DNA of 64,000 nt from Kitasatospora sp. NBC_01287. Lineage in GTDB: Bacteria > Actinomycetota > Actinomycetes > Streptomycetales > Streptomycetaceae. Under the pieces are notes generated by a model that had not been told where the DNA came from, made no database searches, and saw only the letters and a program-made list of their open reading frames with translations. A program made the position numbers and the translations under genes. Location of the stretch: positions 2,356,001 through 2,420,000 of the forward strand of contig NZ_JAPEPB010000001.1 in the NCBI RefSeq assembly GCF_026340565.1. Direction: 5' to 3'. Shown here one piece after another: positions 27,925 through 36,608 of this stretch (positions within the stretch are counted from its first letter, which is position 1; each line of letters opens with the position of its first letter).

Positions 27925-28741
27925 GCGTCGCACCTCCGTCGAGAGAGCCCCCTCCGGCCAGCGTGACAGATCGGCGCCGCCCGTACCTCAAGGCAGGCTC
28001 TGACACCGCCCGCCGCCCTCCACCGGTTGCGCCCGCCCACCCGCCGAGCGGAGCGACGCCACAACCCGTTCGCGGCAAGGGAATTCCGCGACCGGCCTTT
28101 CCACACCAGCGGCACTCCACCATTCCCCCCGCTTCCGTGAAGCCGCCACGGCCACCGGACCGGGGGGTGGCGCCGAGCAGTTGACCGCCTTTCCGTCCCA
28201 TCGCGGAATTCCGCGCCGGAGCTGGGACAATTACGCCACCGGCAGCCGCCCGGGGTAGCTGGTACACGGACGAGGGCCTGCTGGGTGCGCGGGGGCCCAC
28301 ACGCGAGCTTCACCGCTGGTCCACCGGCATTCGGCAGGACCGTCGCAGCGCGTTCCCCGCATGATTGCGGCGGGCATTCCACCATTCGACCGGAACAAGA
28401 GCTCCGCATACGAAAGCTGATCGCCCCTCAGTGGTTGCCCCGCATGAACTCGGCAGCTCGGCGCCGCGCTTCCGGCACCCCGCCCGCCCCGCGGGCTCCG
28501 CGCAGGTCTGCCGGTCCACACCTCTGCCGAACCCGTGCGCAACGCGGGGCCCGCAAGGCACGCGAAGACCCCAAACCCCCCAAAGCCCACGCGAGTCACG
28601 GCGCCGGGTGGCGGCCGGGCATCGGCCACCCGGCCGCCACGCGCGAAGGGCCCGCAGAACTGCCTTGTCAGGTCACTGAGTTGATTGATTCAGCTTCGGG
28701 TAAAGAGAATTGACGCAAACTCAAAGGCCTTTACCAGCCCA
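27925..28741. other. Long non-coding stretch upstream of the biosynthetic cluster
   Basis: About 820 bp with no frame showing normal actinobacterial codon use. GC falls toward the right end. The phrase GGCA(C/T)TCCACCATTC occurs twice (about 28111 and 28373), and ggaattccgcg occurs near 28079 and 28204. These may be regulator sites or decayed sequence; I cannot assign them. Confidence 0.4.
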
Positions 28742-28770
28742 TTGTGGCAACGCTTGTTCGAAGGTAGAGT
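28742..28770 (+). promoter_or_regulatory. Candidate sigma-70-type promoter for the biosynthetic operon
   Basis: TTGTGG (28742-28747), a 17-bp spacer and TAGAGT (28765-28770) lie in a locally AT-richer stretch. They are about 52 bp upstream of the adenylation-protein start. The match is reasonable for an HrdB promoter but unproven. Confidence 0.4.
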
Positions 28771-28821
28771 CCCGGTTCGCCGAGCACGGATGAGCGCTCG
28801 CGGGCATTGTTTGGGGCGGGC

Positions 28822-30432
28822 ATGTCAATGATGTACGGCACCCTTGAGGTCACTTCCGACCTGCTTGACGCGTTCACGGAAATTTCACGCCGATATCCGG
28901 AGCGCCCGGCGATTGTCCACCAAGGACACGCCCTGACTTATCGCCAACTCGGCGAGCGGGCGGCCGAGCTGGCCGCGCGTCTGGGTCCCGGTCCCGGGGT
29001 GGTCGCCGTGCGGGCGACCCACGCACCGGAGACCGTCATCGGGCTGCTCGGCGTGCTCGCGGCCCGGGGCGCCTACTGCCCGATCGATCCGGCCTTTCCC
29101 GAGCAGCGCCAGCGGGCGATGGTGGCGGCCGCCGGCGCCCGCGCGATGGTCACCGACGATCCGGGCCAGGCGGCCCGACTCGGCCTGGCCCAGGTGGCCC
29201 CGGGCCCTCTCGCGGCCACTGCCGTCAGCGCGCCGCAGGGCCGCTGCCCGGACGCGGACGTGGACCCGGAGGCGGACGTGGACCCGGAGGCGGACGTGGA
29301 CCCGGACGTGGACCCGGACGTGGACCCGGACGCGCCGGCCTACATCCTCTTCACCTCGGGCTCCACTGGGCAGCCCAAGCCCGTCGTCACCCCGCGCCGG
29401 GCCATCTCCGCCACCGTGCACTCACTGCGCGGGCTCTTCGAGCTCACGCCCGACGACCGGGTGCTGCAGTTCGCCTCGCTGAACTGGGACACCTGCTTCG
29501 AGGAGATCCTGCCCGCGCTGACCACGGGCGCCGCCCTCGTGCTCGACGCCGAGGCGCACTCGGGTTCGTTCCCCCGGTTCCTGCGGATGGTCGAGCGGGA
29601 GCGGATCAGCGTCCTCGACCTGCCCACCGCCTTCTGGCACGAGCTGGTGCTCCACCTGGCCGAGGACAGGCTGACCCTGCCCGACTGCGTCCGGCTGCTG
29701 GTGATCGGCGGCGAGGCGGCGAGCGGGGCCCGGCTGGCCGACTGGAGCGGCCTGGACACCGGACGGATCCGGCTGGTCAACACCTACGGCTGCACCGAGA
29801 CCACCCTGATCACGCACGCCGTCGACCTGCACGGCCCCGAGGTCCCCGCCCCCGGTCGGCGGTGGGGCGCCGGCGTGGCCGCGCCGATCGGCCGGGCGCT
29901 GCCGCACGTCGTCGAGCACATCAGCGACCAGGGCGAGTTGCTGATCGCCGGGCCCGCGCTCGCGCTGGGCTACCTCGGGCTGCCCGAGGCCACCGGAGCC
30001 CGGTTCACCGTGGTCGACGGCGAGCGGCGGTTCCGCACCGGCGACCGGGTGAGCAGCGCGCCGGACGGCGTGCTCACCCACCAGGGCCGGCTGGACCACG
30101 AGCTCAAGGTGCGCGGCATCCGGGTGGACCCGGCCGAGGTCGAGGCCCACATCGCGGGCCACCCCGCGGTGGCCGCCGTGGCCGTCGCGGGCGTCACCCG
30201 CGCCGGCCGGTCCACGCTGGTCGCCTACGTGGTGCCGCGGCCGCGCGCCGACGCCCGGACGCTGGACTCCGACCTCCTGGAGCACCTGCGGGAGCGGGTC
30301 CCGGGCCATCTCGTGCCCGGCCGGATCACCGTCGTCCCCCACCTCGTGCACACCGCGAGCGGCAAGGTCGACCGCGCGGCCTCGCACCAGCTGCACGCAA
30401 CCACCGACCAGGTCAAAGGAGACCTCCGATGA
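28822..30432 (+). CDS. Stand-alone NRPS-type adenylation protein
   Basis: A 536-residue amino-acid-activating enzyme that should form an aminoacyl-AMP and load the carrier protein encoded next. Core motifs: A3 LFTSGSTGQPK (Pro follows where Gly is usual), A5 NTYGCTETT, A7 RTGDRV, A8 LDHELKVRGIRVDPAEVE and A10 TASGKVDR. The aspartate that normally contacts the alpha-amine is in the NWDTCFEE segment. A repeat of DPEADV/DPDV units (about 29258-29335) is inserted directly before the A3 loop. ATG 28822 is chosen; ATGs at 28828 and 28831 are possible, as is TTG 28807. Its stop overlaps the carrier start (ATGA). Confidence 0.85.
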   Translation: MSMMYGTLEVTSDLLDAFTEISRRYPERPAIVHQGHALTYRQLGERAAELAARLGPGPGVVAVRATHAPETVIGLLGVLAARGAYCPIDPAFPEQRQRAMVAAAGARAMVTDDPGQAARLGLAQVAPGPLAATAVSAPQGRCPDADVDPEADVDPEADVDPDVDPDVDPDAPAYILFTSGSTGQPKPVVTPRRAISATVHSLRGLFELTPDDRVLQFASLNWDTCFEEILPALTTGAALVLDAEAHSGSFPRFLRMVERERISVLDLPTAFWHELVLHLAEDRLTLPDCVRLLVIGGEAASGARLADWSGLDTGRIRLVNTYGCTETTLITHAVDLHGPEVPAPGRRWGAGVAAPIGRALPHVVEHISDQGELLIAGPALALGYLGLPEATGARFTVVDGERRFRTGDRVSSAPDGVLTHQGRLDHELKVRGIRVDPAEVEAHIAGHPAVAAVAVAGVTRAGRSTLVAYVVPRPRADARTLDSDLLEHLRERVPGHLVPGRITVVPHLVHTASGKVDRAASHQLHATTDQVKGDLR

Positions 30433-30836
30433 GCGTTGACACCACTGCCCCCACCGCCGGCGGGGCGGCCACCGACCCCGCCGCCGTGTCCGCGGCCGGC
30501 CCCGCCACCGAGGCCGTGGTCGAGGGCGTGGTGGCGGTCTTCCGCCGGGTGCTGGAGAGCGAGGAGGTCACGGCGGACTCGGACTTCTTCCGGTTCGGCG
30601 GCGACTCGCTGATCGCCACCCGGGTGCTGAGCGCGATCGCCCGCGGTCACGGGGTGGAGCTGTCCTTCGAGGACTTCCTGCTCGCGCCCACCCCCGAAGG
30701 CCTCGCCGCCCACATCGTGGCCGCGCAGGCCGTGACCGCGCAGGCCGTGGCAACCCGGACCATGGCAACCCAGAGCGTGGCAACCCAGAGCGTGGCAACC
30801 CGGAGCGTGGCAACCCGGAGCGCGGGTGCCCGATGA
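30429..30836 (+). CDS. Peptidyl carrier protein
   Basis: A 135-residue carrier. An N-terminal low-complexity segment precedes one PCP domain (about 28-95) with DFFRFGGDSLIATR, where Ser60 is the phosphopantetheine site. A C-terminal extension carries repeats of VATQS/VATRS from a 15-bp tandem repeat. It overlaps both neighbours by ATGA, so adenylation protein, carrier and oxidase are coupled. It is the only carrier in the cluster, probably holding one amino acid for the oxidase or a ligase. Confidence 0.88.
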   Translation: MSVDTTAPTAGGAATDPAAVSAAGPATEAVVEGVVAVFRRVLESEEVTADSDFFRFGGDSLIATRVLSAIARGHGVELSFEDFLLAPTPEGLAAHIVAAQAVTAQAVATRTMATQSVATQSVATRSVATRSAGAR

Positions 30837-32164
30837 GCGGCGTCACCAGTGCCGTCGTGGTCGGGGCCGGGCTGGCCGGCCTGACCGCCGCCGCCGACCT
30901 GCTGGCGCGCGGCATCGAGGTCACCGTGCTGGAGGCGCGCGAGCGGGTCGGCGGCCGCACCCACGGCCTCGAAGTCGCGCCCGGGCGCTGGATCGACGCC
31001 GGCGCCGCCTACCTCGGCGAGCGGCACACCGAACTTCACGCGTTGATGGCCGAGTTGGACCTCAAGACCACCCCGACCACGATGACCGGCGCGAGCCGCT
31101 TCGCGCTCGGTGCCGAGGACACCACCCGGGACGGGCGGTTCCCGCCGCTCAACGCCGTGGCGCTGGGCGACATGTTCGAGCTGCTGGACGAACTCACCGC
31201 CGCCGTGCGGCCCGAGGCGCCGTGGCTCACCCCGGACGCCGAGCGGCTGGACACGCTGACCGCCGCGCAGTGGGCCGAGCAGCACCTGGCCCATCCGGAC
31301 GCCCGGCTCTTCTTCCCGCTCTTCCTCGGCGAGATGATGGCCGCCGACCCGGCCGACGTCTCCGTCCTGCACATGGCGTTCTACCTGCGCTCGGGCGGCG
31401 GCATCCGCTACCTCAACGCCTTCGAGGGCGGTGCCCAGCAGGACCGGATCGCCGGCGGCGCCCACCTGGCCTGCGAGCGGCTGGCGGAGCGGCTCGGCGC
31501 CCGGGTGCGGCTCGGCGAGCCGGTCACCGCGCTGCACCAGGACGCCGACGGGGTCAGCGTGCGCTCCGCGCTCGGCACCCACCGCGCGGACGTCGCGGTG
31601 CTGGCGCTGCCGCCGCTGCTGGCCGACGCCATCGAGCAGCGGCCACCGGCGCCGGCCCGCCGGGCGAGCGGGCGCACCGCCCCCGGCTGCGCGGTCAAGA
31701 TCAACCTGGTGTACCCGACGCCCGGTTGGCGCGATCACGGTCTCTCCGGCTGGTCGGTCAACGCCGAGGGCCCGCTGCTGTCCACGGTGGACGACTCGCC
31801 GCCCGAGGGCGGGGTCGGCGTGCTGACCGGCTTCGTCACCGGCGGCGAGGCGCACCGCTTCGCGGCCCTCGACCCGGCCGCGCAGCGCGCGGCGGCCGTC
31901 GAGCAGGCCGCCCGACTCTTCCCGATGCTGCCCGAGCCGATCGGCTACCACGTCACCGACTGGGTCAACGAGCAGTACAGCAAGGGCTGTTACGCCGCGC
32001 TCTTCGGCCCGGGCGACTGGCTGCGACAGGGCCCGACGCTGACCGAGCCGCACCAGCGGGTGCACTGGGCCGGCACCGAGACGAGCACCGAGTACTTCGG
32101 CCTCATGGAGGGCGCGATCCGCTCCGGCCACCGGGTGGCCGCGGAGATCCTCGCCCGGCCCTGA
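30833..32164 (+). CDS. FAD-dependent amine oxidase family protein
   Basis: A 443-residue flavoprotein. The N-terminal dinucleotide fold VVVGAGLAGLTAAADLLARG is followed by EARERVGGRTHG. The C-terminal FAD motif is HWAGTETSTEYFGLMEGA. Both are characteristic of the monoamine oxidase/phytoene-desaturase-like superfamily. It overlaps the carrier gene by 4 nt, which suggests it oxidises the carrier-bound amino acid or an amine derived from it. The substrate is not deducible. A gap of about 200 bp follows before the next gene. Confidence 0.85.
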   Translation: MSGVTSAVVVGAGLAGLTAAADLLARGIEVTVLEARERVGGRTHGLEVAPGRWIDAGAAYLGERHTELHALMAELDLKTTPTTMTGASRFALGAEDTTRDGRFPPLNAVALGDMFELLDELTAAVRPEAPWLTPDAERLDTLTAAQWAEQHLAHPDARLFFPLFLGEMMAADPADVSVLHMAFYLRSGGGIRYLNAFEGGAQQDRIAGGAHLACERLAERLGARVRLGEPVTALHQDADGVSVRSALGTHRADVAVLALPPLLADAIEQRPPAPARRASGRTAPGCAVKINLVYPTPGWRDHGLSGWSVNAEGPLLSTVDDSPPEGGVGVLTGFVTGGEAHRFAALDPAAQRAAAVEQAARLFPMLPEPIGYHVTDWVNEQYSKGCYAALFGPGDWLRQGPTLTEPHQRVHWAGTETSTEYFGLMEGAIRSGHRVAAEILARP

Positions 32165-32363
32165 ACCCTGTCCGGCACCGGACCGACCGCAGGGCCCCGC
32201 TCCCCCACGGGCCCGCACCCTTGAGCCACCCTCCCCGCCGTAGCACCACCCCCCCCGGCCGCTGATCCACCAGTCCGCCACGGACTGCTTCTCGTCACCC
32301 CCCGTTCGCCCGACCCCGGTTTCACGAGAACCCAGGTCGGGCGCCCCGCCCTGGGAGAGCGCC

Positions 32364-34070
32364 ATGAGCGACCAGACATCCATCGCCCCCCTCGCCGCCA
32401 GACAGCAGCTGATGACCGATCCCACCCTCGGGGCCGGCAACTTCCTCGACCGGGCCATCGCGGTCAACCCGAACCGCGCGGTCCCGTTCGCCTACAGCCA
32501 CCACACCGACCACCGCGGCGCGGTGGTGCTGCGCGGTCACAGCCTGCTCGAACTCGCCGCCCTGCGCGACAACTACGCGGCCTGGTACCGGGCGAACGGC
32601 GTGCGCCCCGGCGAGCCGGTCGGCGTGGTGGTCGGCGAGGGCCTGGAGCCGCTGCTGCACTTCCTCGCGCTCAGTGCGCTGGGCGCGGTCCCGGCGCTGA
32701 TCAACGACGCCATGCGGCACGATGTCATGGTCCGCTACCTCAACCACGTGGGCGTGGTCGGCATCGTCGCGGACGACCCGACCCGGCTCGCCGCGGCCTA
32801 CCGCGAGGACCCGCGGCGCCGTCCGCGCTTCATCGCCATGGCGGCCGAGATCCAGGCCTTCGACCTCGCGTCGGCCCACCTGCCCGAGGCCTACCCGTAC
32901 CAGCACGCCGCGGACGACGTGGTCGCGCTGATCCACTCCTCGGGCACCACCGGCACGCCGAAGGCCACCATGCTGGCGCACCGCCAGTTCTGGGACGGCA
33001 AGCAGCCGCGCATGGTGCGCTTCCCCGCCGAGCCGTACGACCGGCTGATGTCGCTGATGCCGCACACCCACGCGGGCGGCCTGAGCTACTTCCTCACCGC
33101 CGCCCTGCTCGGCCTGCCCACCGTGGTGATGTCCGACTGGCGCCGCTCGGTGGTGGAGCCCGTGATGGAGGCCTTCCAGCCCACCATGGTCGCCTCCTTC
33201 CCGCGGACCTTCGTCGAGCTGGCCACCGGCGAGCTGCCCGTCAAGGGCGCGGCGAAGGTGCACTCCTGGTTCAACACCGGCGACAGCGCGCACTACGGGC
33301 ACATCCGCCGGCTGGTGGGGCTCGGCGAGCGCCCGGCCGGGCTGATCGAACCCTGGCTGCTGCCGCAGCAGCGCGACGAGCGCCCGGCGCTGCCCGGTTC
33401 GCAGTTCATCGACGGCCTGGGCTCCTCCGAGATGGGCATGGCGCTCTTCGGCCAGGTGACCACCCCGGAGAGCACCCGCAACGACCGCTGCGTGGGCAAG
33501 CCGCTCGAAGTGGTCACCAAGGCCGCGGTGCTGGACGAGGACGGCGCGCAGGTGCCGGACGGCACGGTCGGCATGCTCGCCGTCATCACCCCCTCGCGGA
33601 CCCCCGGCTACTGGAACAACGCCAAGCTCACCAGCACCTTCGAGCTGGCCGGCTACTGGCTCACCGGCGACCTGGCGCGACGCGACGCCGAGGGGAACTT
33701 CTACCACCTCGACCGCACGGTGGACGTCATCGACACCGCCGACGGCCCGGTCCACAGCCTGCCGATCGAGGAGGTGCTGCTGGCCGACTGCGCCGAGTTG
33801 GTGCGGGACTGCTCGGTGGTCGGCGTGCCGGGGCCGGCCGGGCAGGGCCAACGGCCGATCGCCGTCGTCCAGTTGCAGGCCGAGGCCGCGCACCGCACCG
33901 CCGAGGAGGTCCGGGAGGCGGCCGACAAGGCGCTGACCGGGGCCGGACTGGCCACCCTCGCCGCGGTGCGCATCGCCACCACCCCGCAGGACTTCCCACT
34001 GGGGCCCACCGGCAAGGTGCTCAAGCGCGAGCTGCGCACCCGCTTCGCCACCCTCTTCACCGGCCAGTAG
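32364..34070 (+). CDS. AMP-dependent acyl-CoA synthetase/ligase-like enzyme
   Basis: A 568-residue ANL-superfamily enzyme. The P-loop is LIHSSGTTGTPKATML and the A5-like motif is GLGSSEMGMAL. The C-terminal hinge region reads LTGDLARRDAEGNFYHLDR, and the C-terminal lysine lies in GPTGKVLKREL. It should activate a carboxylate as acyl-AMP and transfer it to CoA, a carrier or an amine. The substrate is unknown. It is followed after 6 nt by the aminomutase gene, so the two probably share one transcript. Confidence 0.85.
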   Translation: MSDQTSIAPLAARQQLMTDPTLGAGNFLDRAIAVNPNRAVPFAYSHHTDHRGAVVLRGHSLLELAALRDNYAAWYRANGVRPGEPVGVVVGEGLEPLLHFLALSALGAVPALINDAMRHDVMVRYLNHVGVVGIVADDPTRLAAAYREDPRRRPRFIAMAAEIQAFDLASAHLPEAYPYQHAADDVVALIHSSGTTGTPKATMLAHRQFWDGKQPRMVRFPAEPYDRLMSLMPHTHAGGLSYFLTAALLGLPTVVMSDWRRSVVEPVMEAFQPTMVASFPRTFVELATGELPVKGAAKVHSWFNTGDSAHYGHIRRLVGLGERPAGLIEPWLLPQQRDERPALPGSQFIDGLGSSEMGMALFGQVTTPESTRNDRCVGKPLEVVTKAAVLDEDGAQVPDGTVGMLAVITPSRTPGYWNNAKLTSTFELAGYWLTGDLARRDAEGNFYHLDRTVDVIDTADGPVHSLPIEEVLLADCAELVRDCSVVGVPGPAGQGQRPIAVVQLQAEAAHRTAEEVREAADKALTGAGLATLAAVRIATTPQDFPLGPTGKVLKRELRTRFATLFTGQ

Positions 34071-34076
34071 CAGCCG

Positions 34077-35480
34077 ATGGACGAGCAGACGATCCGGCAG
34101 CCCTACGCGTACGCCCGAACCCCCCTGGTCGAACCGGACTGGCGCCGGCTGCCGGGCTGGCGCGACGTCACCGAAGCGCAGTGGCGCGACGCCCAGTGGC
34201 AGCGCGCGCACTGCGTCAAGAACCCGCGGCAGCTGCGGGCGGTGGCCGGCGAGCTGCTCACCGACCGGTTCTACGAGGAACTCGCCGCCGATCAGGCACA
34301 GTTCGCCACCATGTCGATGCTGCTGCCGCCGCAGATGCTCAACACCATGGCGCCGCACGCCCCGACCGTGCCGGCCGCGTTCACCGACGCGTTCCTGGCC
34401 GACCCGGTCCGCCGCTACATGCTGCCGGTGCGCGCGGACCGGCACCCGCACTGGCCCAGCCACCCGAAGGCCGAGCGAGACTCGCTGCACGAGGCCGAGA
34501 TGTGGGTGGTGGAGGGGCTCACCCACCGCTACCCCACCAAGGTGCTGGCCGAGTTGGTCGCCACCTGCCCGCAGTACTGCGGCCACTGCACCCGGATGGA
34601 CCTGGTCGGCACCTCCACGCCGCAGGTGACCAAGACCAAGCTGGTGCTGCGCCCTGCCGACCGGCAGGAGCAGATGCTCGACTACCTCAAGCGCACCCCG
34701 AGCGTGCGCGACGTGGTGGTCTCCGGCGGCGACGTCGCCAACGTGCCCTGGCCGCAACTGGAGTCCTTCCTGACACGGCTGCTGGAGCTGGGCTCGGTGC
34801 GCGACATCCGGCTCGCCAGCAAGGCGGTGGTCGGCCTGCCGCAGCACTGGCTGCAGCCCCGGGTGGTCGAGGGGCTGGGCCGGGTGGCGGCGCTCGCGGC
34901 CCGGCGCGCGGTCAACCTCGCCGTGCACACGCACGCCAACCACGTGCAGTCGGTGACCCCGCTGGTCGCCGAGGCGGCCCGGGCGCTGCTGGACGCGGGC
35001 GTGCGGGACGTGCGCAACCAGGGCGTGCTGATGCGCGGCGTCAACGCCACTCCCGAGGACCTGCTCGACCTCTGCTTCGCCCTGCAGGGCGAAGCGAACA
35101 TCCTGCCCTACTACTTCTACCTCTGCGACATGATCCCGAACGCCGAGCACTGGCGCACCTCCGTGCACCAGGCCCAGCTGCTGCAGGAGGCGATCATGGG
35201 CTACCTGCCCGGCTACGCCACCCCGCGGCTGGTCTGCGACGTGCCGGACCTGGGCAAGCGCTGGGTCCACCAGGCGGTGGCCTACGACCGCGAGCGCGGC
35301 ATCTCGTACTGGACGAAGAACTACCGCACCGAGCGCGAGGTCCACGCGGCCGGCGGGGCCGACGAGGCCGGCGCCGACGACCCGCTCGACCGGCGCCACC
35401 CCTACTACGACCCGGTGGACACCCTCCCGGAGCCCGGCCGCCGCTGGTGGTCCGGGCAGCCCGGCGGACCTCGCTCCTGA
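34077..35480 (+). CDS. Lysine 2,3-aminomutase-type radical SAM enzyme
   Basis: A 467-residue member of the KamA family, which moves the alpha-amino group to the beta carbon using SAM, a 4Fe-4S cluster and PLP. The cluster motif is C164-x3-C168-x2-C171 (ATCPQYCGHC). SAM/fold motifs are VVSGGDV and NQGVLMRGVN. The PLP lysine is probably K394 in CDVPDLGKRW. Asp351 (YLCDM) and Asp388 (VCDVP) align with the two aspartates that bind the substrate epsilon-amine in clostridial KamA. I therefore infer a basic substrate, lysine or arginine, and a beta-lysine or beta-arginine product. Glutamate aminomutases lack these aspartates. Its start follows the upstream stop by 6 nt. Confidence 0.88.
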   Translation: MDEQTIRQPYAYARTPLVEPDWRRLPGWRDVTEAQWRDAQWQRAHCVKNPRQLRAVAGELLTDRFYEELAADQAQFATMSMLLPPQMLNTMAPHAPTVPAAFTDAFLADPVRRYMLPVRADRHPHWPSHPKAERDSLHEAEMWVVEGLTHRYPTKVLAELVATCPQYCGHCTRMDLVGTSTPQVTKTKLVLRPADRQEQMLDYLKRTPSVRDVVVSGGDVANVPWPQLESFLTRLLELGSVRDIRLASKAVVGLPQHWLQPRVVEGLGRVAALAARRAVNLAVHTHANHVQSVTPLVAEAARALLDAGVRDVRNQGVLMRGVNATPEDLLDLCFALQGEANILPYYFYLCDMIPNAEHWRTSVHQAQLLQEAIMGYLPGYATPRLVCDVPDLGKRWVHQAVAYDRERGISYWTKNYRTEREVHAAGGADEAGADDPLDRRHPYYDPVDTLPEPGRRWWSGQPGGPRS

Positions 35481-35501
35481 CCCTCCCCCAGAAGGACCGC
35501 A

Positions 35502-36608
35502 GTGAACCCGACCCTTGCAAGCAGCCAACAACCCTCCCCCGCGCCGCAGTTGCCCAGCACCCTGCGCCGCCTGTGCTGGATCTTCCCCGACCGGGAGTCG
35601 ACCCGGGCGACCGCGTTCTGGCAGGACTTCTTCTGGGACCTCTACGCCGAGGTGGCCAAGGACCTGGGGCTGAGCTGGACCCGCCACTCCCCCGACGCGG
35701 TGACGGTGGACGCCACCGTGCCCGGCGCGCCGCGGGTCTACGTGGACGAGGAGCTGGTCACCCCGCAGGACACGCTCTTCATCACCGCGCTCTACTCGCT
35801 GCCGTACCAGTCGATGGACATCTTCAACCAGTACGCGCTCTACGCGGTGCTCGAACAGGCCGGCTTCTACCTGCCGTTCCCGCCGCAGGTGTCGCTCATC
35901 GGCAACGACAAGCTGGCCACCCTGCTCTTCTTCGCCGACTCCCCGGTGCCCGCGATCCCGTCGCTGCGGATCGGCACCGGTCGGGACATCGGCCGGCACC
36001 TCTACGAGGTGGCACTGGAGAACCTGACCTTCCCGGCCATCGTCAAGCCGGCCGGGTGGTGCGGCGGCGGCGGCATCAACCTGGCCCGCGACTCCGAGGA
36101 CCTGCGCGGCCTGGCCAGCCTGGCGCAGGGCGGCGACACCACGCTCGTGGTCCAGCCCTACCTGGGTGACGGCACGGTCGACTACCGGGTGTACGTCATC
36201 GACGGCAAGCCGTACGCCGTGATCAAGCGGGTGCCGGAGGCCGGCTCGCTGGTGGCCAACGCCAGCCGCGGTGCCACCATGGAGTTCCCGGAGATCCCGG
36301 ACGAACTGGCCGCGGCCACCGCCTACTTCGCCGAGCGGCTGGCGATCCCGTTCTTCTGCGTCGACTTCCTCTTCGACGGGGAGCGGTTCTGGTTCTCCGA
36401 ACTGGAGCCGGACGGGGTGATCCTGCCGGACTTCGACGACCCGAACCGCTCGATCCAGCGGGACATCACCCGCGCCCGGTTCACCGCCTACCGGGACGCC
36501 CACGCGAGGTGGCTCGCCGAGCGCGCCGACTCCGGCCGCACCGACTCCGGCCGCACCGACTCCGAGCGCGCCGCCGGCGCCCGCGCCACGGGGACGGACG
36601 CACGATGA
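35502..36608 (+). CDS. ATP-grasp ligase
   Basis: A 368-residue ATP-grasp protein from GTG 35502 (AGAAGGA upstream). The fold markers are VSLIGNDKLATLLFF, the nucleotide loop IVKPAGWCGGGGI, the strand region TLVVQPYLGDGTVDYRVYVIDG, and the metal-binding end FCVDFLFDGERFWFSELEPDGVI. Such enzymes form amide or peptide bonds through acyl-phosphates. In this cluster it is a good candidate for coupling a beta-amino acid to an amine or second amino acid. The C-terminus carries short SGRTDSGRTDSER repeats, and its stop overlaps the next start (ATGA). Confidence 0.82.
   Translation: MNPTLASSQQPSPAPQLPSTLRRLCWIFPDRESTRATAFWQDFFWDLYAEVAKDLGLSWTRHSPDAVTVDATVPGAPRVYVDEELVTPQDTLFITALYSLPYQSMDIFNQYALYAVLEQAGFYLPFPPQVSLIGNDKLATLLFFADSPVPAIPSLRIGTGRDIGRHLYEVALENLTFPAIVKPAGWCGGGGINLARDSEDLRGLASLAQGGDTTLVVQPYLGDGTVDYRVYVIDGKPYAVIKRVPEAGSLVANASRGATMEFPEIPDELAAATAYFAERLAIPFFCVDFLFDGERFWFSELEPDGVILPDFDDPNRSIQRDITRARFTAYRDAHARWLAERADSGRTDSGRTDSERAAGARATGTDAR

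Noticed and set aside
28285..28713. Small open frame in the gap before the biosynthetic operon
   Set aside because: Composition is random-looking, there is no ribosome-binding site and no family motif, and it overlaps equally plausible frames on the other strand.
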